Source: Marinobacterium weihaiense (GTDB taxonomy: Bacteria > Pseudomonadota > Gammaproteobacteria > Pseudomonadales > Balneatricaceae). Taken from it: 64,000 bases of DNA. The position numbers and the translations under genes are program-made. The notes under the pieces are model-generated. The model was given only the letters and a program-made list of their open reading frames with translations, was not told where the DNA came from and did no database searches. Location: assembly GCF_019061305.1 (NCBI RefSeq), contig NZ_JAHQZT010000009.1, positions 1 to 64,000 on the forward strand, in the 5' to 3' direction. This document shows, in pieces, positions 46,470-56,336 of this stretch (positions within the stretch are counted from its first letter, which is position 1; each line of letters begins with the position of its first letter).

Positions 46470-47090
46470 TTATTTAAAATGTTCTGTATTCCCTGCCCCT
46501 TCACGAACAATCACGGGAACCTCATCTATCATATTAACAACACTGGTGGCCTCCATGCCGCAATAACCGCCATCAATCACCAGATCAACCTGGTGCTGTA
46601 ACAGATCACGCATCTCATAAGGATCGGTTAAGGGTAATTCCTCATCCGGCATTATCAGCGAGGTGCTCATGATAGGTTCACCCAGCTCGGATAATAATGC
46701 TGCCACAATGGCATTATCGGGCACGCGAATCCCGATGGTACGACGCTTCGGGTGCAGCAGTCGACGCGGCACTTCCGTTGTGGCCGGTAAAATAAAGGTA
46801 TAGGCGCCCGGCGTATGCGCCTTTAACAGACGAAAGGTCTGGTTATCCACCTTGGCATAGGTGCCGATTGCTGAGAGGTCGTCACATACCAGCGTAAAGT
46901 TATGCTTGTCATCCAGGCGCCGTATCTGTTTTATGCGATCAACGGCCTTTTTGTCGCCCAGATGACAACCAAGGGCATATGCACAATCGGTGGGATAAAT
47001 GATGATACCGCCATTGCGCAGTATGTCGACCGCCTGTTTAATCAAGCGCGGCTGGGGATTTTCCGGGTGGATCTGAAAAAACTGGCTCAT
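46470..47090 (-). CDS. yciO: YciO (Sua5/YrdC family)
   Basis: A 206-residue protein of the YrdC/Sua5 fold. GIIIYPTDCAYALGC and the KHNFTLVCDDLS region match YciO rather than the threonylcarbamoyl-AMP synthase TsaC. Its exact reaction is unclear; relatives bind nucleotides and RNA. It follows rnm. Confidence 0.92.
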   Translation of the reverse strand: MSQFFQIHPENPQPRLIKQAVDILRNGGIIIYPTDCAYALGCHLGDKKAVDRIKQIRRLDDKHNFTLVCDDLSAIGTYAKVDNQTFRLLKAHTPGAYTFILPATTEVPRRLLHPKRRTIGIRVPDNAIVAALLSELGEPIMSTSLIMPDEELPLTDPYEMRDLLQHQVDLVIDGGYCGMEATSVVNMIDEVPVIVREGAGNTEHFK

Positions 47091-47126
47091 AAAGCCTCCT
47101 GCATATTGGTCCTGGGCGCGTGGTCC

Positions 47127-48002
47127 TCACGCACCCGCGTGAATCCGATGAATGATATGGCGTGGCGTTTCAACGCGCGGAAAACGCCCCAGCCCCGTCC
47201 AGTGATGTTTGGGGTCATGAAAGTCACTGCCCGAGGAGACGAGCAAGTCCAGCGTGTTCGCCACCCGCATCAGCAAACCGATCTGATCAGGACTGATACC
47301 GGGGTAGGCCACTTCAAACCCGTCAATACCCTTCTGTTGCAAATCGGCCAGCAATAGCCGCAGACGCGAGAATGTCAGCTTGTACTTGGTCGGATGCGCA
47401 AGTATGGCCTTACCTCCGCTGGCTTGCACGATGCCCATGGCTTCCTCAATACTCGGCCACTCCGCCTTTACATCGCCGACCTTGCCCTGCCCGAGATACC
47501 GGTCAAATGCCTCGTTCTCGCTGCTGACCACACCGGCCTGCAACAGAGCCCGCGCGAAATGGGGTCGACCAATCTGCCCGGCTCCGGCCTGCAGGCGTGC
47601 GCGCTCAAGAATATCAGCCGGTGCCCGCTTGCCAACCAGCCGTGTCGCTATCTTGGCCGCCCGCGCTTCACGCAACTCGACCAACCGCGCTTCGTATGCC
47701 TGCCAGCCCGGGTACGCCGGATCGATTCCCAGCCCCAGCAGGTGCAGGCTGCGCCGCCCCCATAGACAGGTCAGCTCAATGCCGGGAATGAAATGAATAT
47801 CCCGAGCGGCTGCCGCTACCGCCGCCTCCTGCAGGCCGGCTAGAGTATCGTGGTCGGTCAACGCAAGGTAGTGAATGGACGCGTTGGCAGCACGCTCCAC
47901 CAGCTCGGTCGGGGACAGGGCACCGTCAGATGCGGTACTATGCATGTGTAGATCGAACCTGGGTTCATCTGCACGGTTCTGGTCAGTCACGATAAAGGAC
48001 AC
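47127..48002 (-). CDS. rnm: PHP-domain RNase AM / 3',5'-nucleoside bisphosphate phosphatase (YciV)
   Basis: A 291-residue PHP metalloenzyme. Metal ligands are in DLHMHSTASDG, LTDHDTLAGL, GIELTC and SGSDFHDP. E. coli YciV/Rnm trims the 5' ends of rRNAs and hydrolyses pAp-type bisphosphates. Divergent from yciB, with about 37 bp between the starts. Confidence 0.93.
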   Translation of the reverse strand: MSFIVTDQNRADEPRFDLHMHSTASDGALSPTELVERAANASIHYLALTDHDTLAGLQEAAVAAAARDIHFIPGIELTCLWGRRSLHLLGLGIDPAYPGWQAYEARLVELREARAAKIATRLVGKRAPADILERARLQAGAGQIGRPHFARALLQAGVVSSENEAFDRYLGQGKVGDVKAEWPSIEEAMGIVQASGGKAILAHPTKYKLTFSRLRLLLADLQQKGIDGFEVAYPGISPDQIGLLMRVANTLDLLVSSGSDFHDPKHHWTGLGRFPRVETPRHIIHRIHAGA

Positions 48003-48039
48003 ACCTCCGGACTCAATTTACTTCAAGAATAGTAGGCCG

Positions 48040-48591
48040 ATGAAACTATTACTCGATTTTCTCCCAGTCATTATATTCTTTGCCGTCTACAAATTCAGTG
48101 GCGATTTCATTCTGGCAACTGCCGTCCTGATACCGGCCACATTGTTACAGATGGCTTACACATGGTTCAAAACGCATACCATCGAGAAAATGCAACTGGT
48201 GACCCTGGGCCTTGTCGTCGTACTGGGGGGGGCGACCATTCTGCTGGATAACAAGGCGTTCCTGCAATGGAAACCGACTGTTGTTAACTGGCTATTTGCC
48301 GCCGCCTTTTTGGGCAGTCATTTCATCGGCAGTAAAACCATTGTAGAGCGCATGATGGGCGCAAGCCTGGAGCTGCCTGCACGAATATGGCGACAGTTGA
48401 ATACTGGTTGGGTTCTGTTTTTCACTCTGATGGGCATTTTGAACCTGGCCGTGATGTACACCCTAAGCGAAGAGGCCTGGGTGAACTTCAAACTCTTTGG
48501 CATGCTGGGCTGTACACTAGTATTCGTACTCGCGCAAGGGGTATATATCTCACGCCACATGCCACAGGACCATCAAGAAGGAGAAAAATAA
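48040..48591 (+). CDS. yciB: Intracellular septation protein A family (YciB/IspZ)
   Basis: A 183-residue inner-membrane protein with about five helices. [21 protein letters not shown] and [16 protein letters not shown] are family signatures. It is involved in envelope and division homeostasis in E. coli. The stop overlaps the yciI start (TAATG). Confidence 0.94.
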   Translation: MKLLLDFLPVIIFFAVYKFSGDFILATAVLIPATLLQMAYTWFKTHTIEKMQLVTLGLVVVLGGATILLDNKAFLQWKPTVVNWLFAAAFLGSHFIGSKTIVERMMGASLELPARIWRQLNTGWVLFFTLMGILNLAVMYTLSEEAWVNFKLFGMLGCTLVFVLAQGVYISRHMPQDHQEGEK

Positions 48592-48890
48592 TGTATTACG
48601 CCATCATGGCTGAAGATCATGCCGACGTGCTCGACAAGCGCATGGCGGCACGGCCCGATCACCTGGCCCGTCTGGAGCTGCTCAAGCAGCAGGGGCGCCT
48701 GCTGGTCGCGGGTCCGCATCCGGCACTGGATACTGAAGACCCGGGGCCTGCCGGCTTTACCGGCAGCCTGGTGATCGCCGAGTTTGACTCCCTTGAAGAC
48801 GCCCGACTCTGGGCCGATGCAGACCCTTACGTGACAGCGGGCGTATATAATAAAGTCACCGTAAAACCATATAAAAAAGTATTGCCCTGA
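48591..48890 (+). CDS. yciI: YciI family protein
   Basis: A 99-residue dimeric alpha/beta-barrel protein. The conserved His/Asp pair region is [29 protein letters not shown] with DPYVTAGVY. The ATG is preceded by AAGGAG inside the end of yciB. Catalytic role unknown. Confidence 0.93.
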   Translation: MYYAIMAEDHADVLDKRMAARPDHLARLELLKQQGRLLVAGPHPALDTEDPGPAGFTGSLVIAEFDSLEDARLWADADPYVTAGVYNKVTVKPYKKVLP

Positions 48891-48901
48891 GATAGTATAC
48901 C

Positions 48902-48913
48902 TGTCAGCTGACA
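48902..48913. promoter_or_regulatory. 12-bp perfect palindrome upstream of the OmpA-family gene
   Basis: TGTCAGCTGACA lies 11 bp after the yciI stop and about 130 bp upstream of the outer-membrane protein gene. It could be an operator for the latter; no promoter was convincingly placed. Confidence 0.3.
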
Positions 48914-49044
48914 CAGCTCTCGGATGTCATCAGCATGGCGTGCGGGCAGAACCAAGGTTCGGCTGCTGTTAAGGCGATATTTGTTGTAATTTGTACTAAA
49001 CTTTTTTGCAAATACAAACATCCACCTGGCACAAGGATATGATG

Positions 49045-49650
49045 ATGAAAAAGATTGCAATTGCTGCTGGATTGGCGATGGCCATGGGCGCGTCTGCCGC
49101 TCAGGCTGCAGTTCCGGGTTACGCCGTCAACTCCAGCGACACCATCTGGCGCACCAGCTTCGGCGAATGCTGGCACACCGGTTTCTGGACTCAGGAACAG
49201 GCTGTCGAAGGCTGCGACAATGTAATGGCCAAGGCGGAAGAGCCGGCCCCGACTCCGGCTCCGGCACCTGCCCCAACAGCTACCATGGCTGACGTTGAGA
49301 AGAAGTTCGCTGTTTACTTCGACTTCGACAGCACCAAGGTTGACGATGTCAGCAACGTCGTGAACTACATCGGCTCCCTGTCCAGCCTCCAGAGCGTCAA
49401 GCTGGTTGGTTACGCTGACTTCATCGGCTCCGCTGCCTACAACCAGAAGCTGTCCGAGCGTCGCGCACGCTCTGTTGCAGCCAAGCTGGAACAGGCCGGC
49501 GTTGATGCCAGCAAGATGTCCATTGGCTTCATGGGCGAGTCAGCTCCGGTTGCAAACTGCACTGGTCGCGGCGCCGAGCTGATCGCTTGTCTGCGTCCGG
49601 ACCGTCGTGTAGACGTTGAAATCATGGGTCAGAAGCGCGTTCAGAAGTAA
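49045..49650 (+). CDS. OmpA-family outer-membrane/peptidoglycan-binding protein
   Basis: A 201-residue exported protein. The signal peptide ends near AAQA (residue ~21). A short N-terminal region with two Cys (GECWHTGFW...GCDN) replaces the usual eight-stranded barrel, followed by a Pro/Ala linker (PAPTPAPAPAPT). The OmpA C-terminal domain follows: FAVYFDFDSTKV, VGYADFIGSAAYNQKLSERRARSV, and RPDRRVDVEI with a Cys pair. Of three consecutive ATG codons the third is best spaced from AAGGA. Strong terminator downstream. Confidence 0.9.
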   Translation: MKKIAIAAGLAMAMGASAAQAAVPGYAVNSSDTIWRTSFGECWHTGFWTQEQAVEGCDNVMAKAEEPAPTPAPAPAPTATMADVEKKFAVYFDFDSTKVDDVSNVVNYIGSLSSLQSVKLVGYADFIGSAAYNQKLSERRARSVAAKLEQAGVDASKMSIGFMGESAPVANCTGRGAELIACLRPDRRVDVEIMGQKRVQK

Positions 49651-49673
49651 CCTGAAACTCAGCTGAGACCTCG

Positions 49674-49702
49674 AAAAAGCCGGCCTGAGTGCCGGCTTTT
49701 TT
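49674..49702. terminator. Terminator after the OmpA-family gene
   Basis: GCCGGC (49679-49684) and GCCGGC (49691-49696) form a stem flanked by A5 and T6. It is a strong intrinsic terminator on the plus strand. Confidence 0.9.
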
Positions 49703-49735
49703 GTAGCTTCATTCACACGGCCATGGATTTCTCGC

Positions 49736-50167
49736 ATGCTGAAAGCCTTCTGCCTGGCCTGGGCACTGTGCTTGTGCACCCTGACCGCCCACGCCGCTTC
49801 GACCTATCCTGACCAAAAAGTGGTGTACCATATCAATTACAATGACAGCACACGGCTGTCGGCTACCCTCACCAATATCCGCAACCATATTGATACCCTG
49901 GGCGAAGACCATCTCGACCTACGCGTCGTGGTGCATGGTTCTGCCATTGAGTATTTCATGGAGGCGACCACCGACAGCAACAAGCAGATCACGCTGGATA
50001 CCCTGCGCCTAAGCGGTGCCCGCTTCATCATTTGCGGCAATACTCTGGATGGCTACGGCATCGACCGCAAGGCGCTGTATGACGTTACTCCCGAAGACGT
50101 GGTCCAGGCCGGACTGCCGGAAATCGTCCGCCTGCAACAGCAGGGCTTCAGTTACGTCAGCCCCTGA
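49736..50167 (+). CDS. Exported DsrE-like protein
   Basis: A 143-residue protein with a Sec signal peptide (ending AHAAS near residue 21). A DsrE/F-like alpha/beta fold follows: VVYHINYNDSTRLSATLTNIRNHID, then LRVVVHGSAIEYFM and GARFIICGNTLDGYGI. Cytosolic DsrE proteins relay sulfur through a conserved Cys; here a Cys is present in FIICGNT. The periplasmic role is unknown. Confidence 0.8.
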   Translation: MLKAFCLAWALCLCTLTAHAASTYPDQKVVYHINYNDSTRLSATLTNIRNHIDTLGEDHLDLRVVVHGSAIEYFMEATTDSNKQITLDTLRLSGARFIICGNTLDGYGIDRKALYDVTPEDVVQAGLPEIVRLQQQGFSYVSP

Positions 50168-50182
50168 TTACACCTGGGCAAT

Positions 50183-50211
50183 AAAAAACGGCAGCCAATG
50201 GCTGCCGTTTT
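50183..50211. terminator. Bidirectional terminator between the DsrE-like gene and purL
   Basis: CGGCAGCC (50189-50196) and GGCTGCCG (50200-50207) form a stem with a 3-nt loop. It is flanked by A6 and T4, serving both convergent genes. Confidence 0.88.
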
Positions 50212-50236
50212 CGGTTAACGCATCGAACTGGCAATA

Positions 50237-53200
50237 TCAGCCAACCCAGACACGCGCGTTGCGGAACATGCGCATCCAGGCACCGTCCTCAGACCAGTCA
50301 TCCGGCGCCCAGGAGTTCTGTACGCCACGGAAGACTCGCTCCGGGTGTGGCATCATGATGGTGACACGGCCATCCGGCGTGGTCAGACCGGTGATGCCCA
50401 GCGGAGAACCATTGGGGTTGGCCGGGTAAACCGTGGTGGCATCACCGCGGTTATCCACATAACGCACCGATACGGTACCGGATTCATTGAGCATGCGCAG
50501 ATGTGCGTCGTCTTCAAACTCGGCACGACCTTCGCCATGCGCAATCGCAATCGGCATACGCGAGCCGGCCATGCCCTGCAGGAAGATAGACGGGCTGTCC
50601 TGCACTTCCACCATTGCCACACGCGCCTCGAACTGCTCGGACTGGTTGCGCACGAAGTGCGGCCAGAGGTCCGCGCCCGGGATCAGCTCGTGCAGGTTGG
50701 ACAGCATCTGGCAGCCATTGCACACGCCCAGCGCGAAGGTGCCTTCACGCTCGAAGAAAGCAGAGAACTGCTCGCGCGCCACCGCGTTGAACAGAATCGA
50801 CTTGGCCCAACCTTCACCGGCACCCAGAACATCACCGTAGGAGAAGCCGCCACAAGCGACAAGACCACGGAACTGATCCAGGGTGATGCGACCGGACAGG
50901 ATGTCGCTCATGTGCACGTCGATCGCTTCGAAGCCGGCACGGTCAAACGCCGCCGCCATTTCCACCTGACCATTGACGCCCTGCTCGCGCAGGATCGCTA
51001 CTTTCGGGCGTACACCGGATGCAATCAACTCGGCCGCCACGTCATCGTTCTGGTCGAAACTCAGGCTGACATTCAGCCCCGGGTCTTCACGATCCAGCAG
51101 ACGGTCGAACTCCTGCTGTGCACACTCGGAGTTGTCACGCAGTGCCTGAATGCGGAAGGAGGTTTCGCTCCACCAGCGCTGCAGCTGGATCAGATCAGCA
51201 CTGTACACTTCCTCGTCATCGAAGAAGCAGTTCAGCTGCAAATCCGGGTTCAGCGTACCCACCACCTTGGCCACGTCAGCCAGGCCCGCCGCGTTCAGTT
51301 CGTTGAGCACGGTCTCCATATCGTCGCGACGCACCTGGATAACGGCGCCCAGCTCTTCGTTGAACAGCGCCGCCGCCAGCTCGGAGGTATCTTCCGCCAA
51401 CAGATCCAGATTCAGGTCAATACCGGTACGGCCGGCAAAGCCCATTTCGGCAATGGTCGCCAGCAGGCCACCGTCAGCCCGGTCATGGTAGGCCAGCAGC
51501 AGGCCCTGCTCGTTCAGTTCCTGAATGGCGGTAAAGAAGTTGGCCAACAACTCGGCGTTGTCCACGTCGGGCACGCTTTTGCCCACTTCGTTGTACACCT
51601 GAGCCAGTGCCGAAAGCCCCATACGGTTCTGGCCATTGCCCAGATCCAACAGAATCAGGTCGGTCTCGCCCTTGTCGGTCCGCAGCTGCGGCGTCAGTGT
51701 CTTACGTGCATCCAGTACCGGTGCAAAACCGGAGATGATCAGCGACATCGGCGCAGTCACGCTCTTCTGCTCGCCATTGTCATCCCAGACGGTGCGCATG
51801 GACATGGAATCCTTGCCCACCGGAATGGTGAGGCCCAGTTCCGGACACAGCTCCATGCCCACCGCTTTCACAGTGTCGTACAGCTTTTCGTCCTCACCGG
51901 CATGACCGGCGGCACACATCCAGTTGGCGGACAGTTTGATGTCGGCCAGTTCACCGATGCGGGCCGCCGCCAGGTTGGTGATGGTCTCGCCCACCGCCAT
52001 GCGACCGGACGCCGGAGAATCGACCAGTGCCAGCGGAGTACGCTCACCCATCGCCATGGCTTCACCGGCGTAAGTATCGTAGGACGCAGTGGTCACGGCA
52101 CAGTCGGCCACTGGCACCTGCCAGGGACCCACCATCTGATCACGGGCCACGGTGCCGGTGATGGAGCGGTCACCGATGGTGATCAAGAAGGACTTGGACG
52201 CTACCGCCGGCAGTTTGAGCACGCGCTCGACCGCATCGGCCAGCTCGATTTTACTGCTATCGAATTCCGGCACTTCGTAGGTCTTGCGCTCAACGCTGCG
52301 GTGCATCTTCGGCGGCTTGCCGAACAGCACGCTCATCGGCAAGTCGACCGGCTTGTTGTCGAAGTGGGTGTCACCGAGTGTCAGGTGGTGATCTTCGGTG
52401 GCTTCACCGACCACAGCAAACGGACAACGCTCGCGTTCACAGATCGCTTCGAAACGAGCCAGATCTTCCGGCTTGACCGCCATCACGTAGCGCTCCTGGG
52501 CTTCGTTGCACCAGATTTCCAGCGGCGACATGCCCGGCTCGTCGTTGTTGACGTTGCGCAACGCGAAGTTGCCGCCACGACCACCGTCCTTCACCAGCTC
52601 AGGGAAGGCGTTGGACAGACCACCGGCACCCACGTCGTGAATGAAGGCAATCGGGTTGTCGTCGCCCAGCTGCCAGCAGCGGTCGATCACTTCCTGACAG
52701 CGACGCTCGATCTCCGGGTTGCCACGCTGTACGGAGGCAAAGTCCAGATCAGCCGAAGAGCTGCCGGAGGACATGGAAGAGGCCGCACCGCCACCCAGGC
52801 CGATCAACATCGCCGGGCCGCCTAGGCAGATCAGCTTGGCACCGACGGTGATTTCGCCCTTCTCGACATGGTCTTCACGGATGTTGCCCAAGCCACCGGC
52901 GATCATGATCGGCTTGTGGTAGCCGCGCACTTCGTCACCGTTGGCACCCGGCACCTGCTGTTCGAAGGTACGGAAGTAACCGGTCAGGTTGGGACGACCG
53001 AATTCGTTGTTGAACGCAGCACCGCCGATGGGGCCTTCGATCATGATATCCAGCGCGGAAACGATACGCTCAGGCTTGCCGTAACCGGATTCCCAGGGCT
53101 GCTCAAAGCCCGGAATGCGCAGATCGGATACGGTGAAGCCGGTCAAGCCCGCTTTCGGCTTGGAACCACGACCGGTAGCACCTTCGTCACGGATCTCGCC

Positions 53201-54139
53201 GCCGGAACCGGTGGCCGCACCGGAGAACGGCGCGATGGCGGTCGGGTGGTTGTGCGTTTCCACCTTCATCAGAATGTGGATCGCTTCCTGGTTGTAACCG
53301 TACTGGCCGGTAGCCGGGTTCGGATAGAAACGGCCCGCTTCGCTGCCCACGATCACGGAGGCGTTATCCTTGTATGCGGACAGGACATTCTGGCCACCCA
53401 GGTTATAGGTGTTGCGAATCATCGCAAACAGGGAGTGCTCCTGACGCACGCCATCGATATCCCAGCTGGCATTGAAGATCTTGTGGCGGCAATGCTCGGA
53501 ATTCGCCTGGGCGAACATCATCAGCTCGACATCGTTGGGATTGCGCCCCAGTCCCTTGAAACTTTCGACCAGATAATCGATCTCATCATCCGCCAGCGCC
53601 AGACCCAGGTCGACATTTGCCTTGACCAGCGCCTCGCGGCCACCGTCCAGAATATCGACCTGTGTCATCGGCCGTGGCTGCTCGTGGCGGAACAGAGCCT
53701 GCGCCTGATCCAGCTCGTCCATGACGGCCTCGACCATGCGGTCGTGCAGCAGAGCACTGACCTGTTCCTGCTGTTCGGCCGTCAGTGCCTGTTCGCTCTG
53801 AACATAGTAAGCCAGGCCGCGCTCAAGGCGCTCGATGGCGTCCAGGCCGCAGTTGTGGGCGATGTCGGTTGCCTTGCTGGACCAGGGCGAAATGGTACCC
53901 GGACGCGGTACAATCAAAAACAGTTGACCAACCGGTGCACCAGTGCTGGCCCGGGGACCGTAACGCAGGATACGATCAAGAACCTGGGACTCCTGGTCTT
54001 CCAGATCACGCTTCAGATCTGCAAAATGGACAAATTCTGCGTATAGTCCGCTGACGGCCGGTACGATGGACTGGACCTGTGACAGCAGCTTGGCATGACG
54101 AAAAGACGAAAGAGCGGGAGCTCCACGCAGTACGAGCAT
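50237..54139 (-). CDS. purL: Phosphoribosylformylglycinamidine synthase (large, single-chain)
   Basis: A 1300-residue PurL that converts FGAR to FGAM with glutamine. The synthetase body has [15 protein letters not shown] and [13 protein letters not shown]. The C-terminal glutaminase triad region includes [11 protein letters not shown] and HGEGRAEF. The length and fused glutaminase match the gammaproteobacterial form. Divergent from mltF. Confidence 0.98.
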   Translation of the reverse strand: MLVLRGAPALSSFRHAKLLSQVQSIVPAVSGLYAEFVHFADLKRDLEDQESQVLDRILRYGPRASTGAPVGQLFLIVPRPGTISPWSSKATDIAHNCGLDAIERLERGLAYYVQSEQALTAEQQEQVSALLHDRMVEAVMDELDQAQALFRHEQPRPMTQVDILDGGREALVKANVDLGLALADDEIDYLVESFKGLGRNPNDVELMMFAQANSEHCRHKIFNASWDIDGVRQEHSLFAMIRNTYNLGGQNVLSAYKDNASVIVGSEAGRFYPNPATGQYGYNQEAIHILMKVETHNHPTAIAPFSGAATGSGGEIRDEGATGRGSKPKAGLTGFTVSDLRIPGFEQPWESGYGKPERIVSALDIMIEGPIGGAAFNNEFGRPNLTGYFRTFEQQVPGANGDEVRGYHKPIMIAGGLGNIREDHVEKGEITVGAKLICLGGPAMLIGLGGGAASSMSSGSSSADLDFASVQRGNPEIERRCQEVIDRCWQLGDDNPIAFIHDVGAGGLSNAFPELVKDGGRGGNFALRNVNNDEPGMSPLEIWCNEAQERYVMAVKPEDLARFEAICERERCPFAVVGEATEDHHLTLGDTHFDNKPVDLPMSVLFGKPPKMHRSVERKTYEVPEFDSSKIELADAVERVLKLPAVASKSFLITIGDRSITGTVARDQMVGPWQVPVADCAVTTASYDTYAGEAMAMGERTPLALVDSPASGRMAVGETITNLAAARIGELADIKLSANWMCAAGHAGEDEKLYDTVKAVGMELCPELGLTIPVGKDSMSMRTVWDDNGEQKSVTAPMSLIISGFAPVLDARKTLTPQLRTDKGETDLILLDLGNGQNRMGLSALAQVYNEVGKSVPDVDNAELLANFFTAIQELNEQGLLLAYHDRADGGLLATIAEMGFAGRTGIDLNLDLLAEDTSELAAALFNEELGAVIQVRRDDMETVLNELNAAGLADVAKVVGTLNPDLQLNCFFDDEEVYSADLIQLQRWWSETSFRIQALRDNSECAQQEFDRLLDREDPGLNVSLSFDQNDDVAAELIASGVRPKVAILREQGVNGQVEMAAAFDRAGFEAIDVHMSDILSGRITLDQFRGLVACGGFSYGDVLGAGEGWAKSILFNAVAREQFSAFFEREGTFALGVCNGCQMLSNLHELIPGADLWPHFVRNQSEQFEARVAMVEVQDSPSIFLQGMAGSRMPIAIAHGEGRAEFEDDAHLRMLNESGTVSVRYVDNRGDATTVYPANPNGSPLGITGLTTPDGRVTIMMPHPERVFRGVQNSWAPDDWSEDGAWMRMFRNARVWVG

Positions 54140-54246
54140 GTTGATATCGAGCCTCTTGGTTCTACCTGCGAATCAGGCGTTGGAGAGCATTAATTAAGTG
54201 GTGATTTTACCCGATCAGGGCATCGAGATACAGAATAGCAGAGCCT

Positions 54247-55746
54247 ATGTTTAAACTGCGGCAAGCCCCCTACCTGCGCGCGCTCATCTATGTCATTGTC
54301 CTGGCCACCATCGCGGCGGGCCTGACACTGATGGGGTTGAACACGCCAACCCAACTCGAAGCCATCAAGGCCAAGGGCAGCGTTCGCTTTGCCACGACCA
54401 ATACGCCGCTCACCTACTACATCCGCAAGGGCAAACCCGCCGGCTTTGAGTACGAGCTGGCCCGCGCCTTTGCCGACCATTTGGGCGTTAAGCTGGAGCT
54501 AGCCTTGCCTGGCAACTTTGCCGGCCTGTTCGATGTGCTCCAGCAGCGCAACGCCCATATTGCCGCCGCCAGCCTGACAGCCACACCGGCACGACGTGCC
54601 CATTTCGATTTTTCGCCGGCGTACCGTCAGAGTGCACCTGTCGTCATTTACCGAGTACGCCGGGGTAACCCGGCACCGGATGACATCAGGGATCTCCAAG
54701 GGCGCAGCATTGAAGTCCTGCCCGGCTCCAGTCATATCGAATTGCTGCACCGACTGCGCAAACAGCACCCCGAGTTGAACTGGCGCAGCCGTCCGGATGA
54801 CACGGTCACCGATCTGCTGGACCGTGTCCATGCCGGCGAGCTGGACTACACCATTCTCGACTCGACTGTTTTCGAAGCCCAGAAATCCTTTCACCCGGGA
54901 CTCAAGGCAGCCTTTGCGCTGCAGCCACCACAACCTGTTGCCTGGATGCTGAACCAGCACCATGACGGTACGCTCAAGGCCGAGCTGGATCGATGGTTCA
55001 ACCTCGATAGCACTCAAAAGCTGATCAAGACACTGGAAGAGCGCTATTTCGCCCGAACCAACCCGCTGAATTTCTTTGACACCGTCACCTTTCGGCGCGA
55101 CCTCGAGGAACGTTTCCTGCCACTGCTGCCCTGGTTCCAACAGGCGGCAGAGGAGACCGGCATCAACTGGCTGCTGCTGGCCGCCATCGCCTATCAGGAG
55201 TCTCACTGGAAAGCCGATGCGGTATCACCCACCGGCGTGCGCGGCATCATGATGCTGACCAATGCCGCCGCCCGGGAGGTGGACGTAAGGGATCGTACCG
55301 ATGCCCGCCAGAGCATCATGGGCGGGGCGCGCTATCTGACTATCGTCAAAAAGAAGATCCCTGACCGTATTCCCGAGCCCGACCATACCTGGTTTGCTCT
55401 GGCCGGTTATAATGTGGGGTTCGGGCACTTGGAAGACGCCCGCATTCTGACTCAGAAAGCCGGCAAGAACCCGGACAAGTGGCAGCACGTGCGCGAGTTT
55501 CTCCCCAAGCTGAGCCACCCCAAGTACTATGCACAAACCCGTTACGGCTACGCCCGCGGTCATGAACCGGTGCAGTACGTCAGCAATATTCGCAAGTACA
55601 TGGAGCTGCTGCGCTGGGAAGTAGACAGCGGCAACACGCTGGAACTCCCCACGACGGGCAAGCCGCCGGTAACGGAAACCCCTGTTACACCGGAAAATCC
55701 CGCACCGGACCCGCTGCGCCTCAACAACCTGCCCACGACCCTCTAG
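54247..55746 (+). CDS. mltF: Membrane-bound lytic transglycosylase F
   Basis: A 499-residue protein. The N-terminal signal/anchor spans residues ~12-30. An SBP_bac_3-like regulatory domain covers about 45-265 (GSVRFATTNTPLTYYIRKGKPAGFEYELARAFA). The lytic transglycosylase domain starts near 295, with the catalytic Glu in AYQESHWKADAVSPTGVRGIMML. The Pro/Thr-rich tail is variable. It overlaps the convergent tadA by 4 bp. Confidence 0.95.
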   Translation: MFKLRQAPYLRALIYVIVLATIAAGLTLMGLNTPTQLEAIKAKGSVRFATTNTPLTYYIRKGKPAGFEYELARAFADHLGVKLELALPGNFAGLFDVLQQRNAHIAAASLTATPARRAHFDFSPAYRQSAPVVIYRVRRGNPAPDDIRDLQGRSIEVLPGSSHIELLHRLRKQHPELNWRSRPDDTVTDLLDRVHAGELDYTILDSTVFEAQKSFHPGLKAAFALQPPQPVAWMLNQHHDGTLKAELDRWFNLDSTQKLIKTLEERYFARTNPLNFFDTVTFRRDLEERFLPLLPWFQQAAEETGINWLLLAAIAYQESHWKADAVSPTGVRGIMMLTNAAAREVDVRDRTDARQSIMGGARYLTIVKKKIPDRIPEPDHTWFALAGYNVGFGHLEDARILTQKAGKNPDKWQHVREFLPKLSHPKYYAQTRYGYARGHEPVQYVSNIRKYMELLRWEVDSGNTLELPTTGKPPVTETPVTPENPAPDPLRLNNLPTTL

Positions 55747-56246
55747 TCGGTTGCCTGGTGACGCAATTGCTTGAGCCGCTTCTTTTCGGCACGCCGCTGC
55801 CTGAAAAACGTACTGATCACGGCGGCACACTCCTCTGCCATGACGCCGCCCTGGTAGAGCGGGTGATGATTGAGCCAGGGCTGATCGAACAGCTGCTGGT
55901 TGCTCACCAGCGCCCCGGCCTTGGGCTCGGTGGTGCCGAACACCACCCGCTCGATGCGCGCATGCACAATCGCACCGGCACACATAGTGCAGGGCTCGAT
56001 GGTCACGTAGAGGGTTGCACCCACCAGGCGGTAGTTGCCCACCCGGGCAGCCGCCTCGCGCAGCGCCATGATTTCAGCATGTGCCGTGGGATCATGACCA
56101 CTGATGGGACGATTCCAACCCTCGCCAACCACTTCGCCATCCAGCACCAGCAGCGCGCCCACCGGCACTTCGCCCAAGCCGGCCGCCTTTTCGGCCAGCT
56201 GCAGCGCCTGCTGCATGTAAAACTGATCCTGCTGCTCCATACTCAT
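55743..56246 (-). CDS. tadA: tRNA-specific adenosine deaminase
   Basis: A 167-residue zinc deaminase that makes inosine-34 in tRNA-Arg(ACG). The active site is HAEIMAL with PCTMCAGA. The ATG at 56246 is preferred over a longer frame. It begins about 90 bp beyond guaA in the same direction, after the guaBA terminator. Confidence 0.95.
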   Translation of the reverse strand: MSMEQQDQFYMQQALQLAEKAAGLGEVPVGALLVLDGEVVGEGWNRPISGHDPTAHAEIMALREAAARVGNYRLVGATLYVTIEPCTMCAGAIVHARIERVVFGTTEPKAGALVSNQQLFDQPWLNHHPLYQGGVMAEECAAVISTFFRQRRAEKKRLKQLRHQATD

Positions 56247-56285
56247 ATCGCCACACTTATCCACAGCCCGCTGCAACGCAGACAG

Positions 56286-56307
56286 AAAAAAGCCCGCATA
56301 CGCGGGC
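56286..56307 (-). terminator. Terminator downstream of guaA
   Basis: GCCCGC (56292-56297) and GCGGGC (56302-56307) form a stem with a 4-nt loop. It is followed on the minus strand by T6 (56291-56286). It separates guaBA from tadA. Confidence 0.85.
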
Positions 56308-56336
56308 CTTTTCAACTGATCATATCAGGACGCTGA

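Noticed and set aside
50345-52825. 826-codon plus-strand open frame opposite purL
   Set aside because: Antisense artefact; purL motifs on the minus strand are clear.
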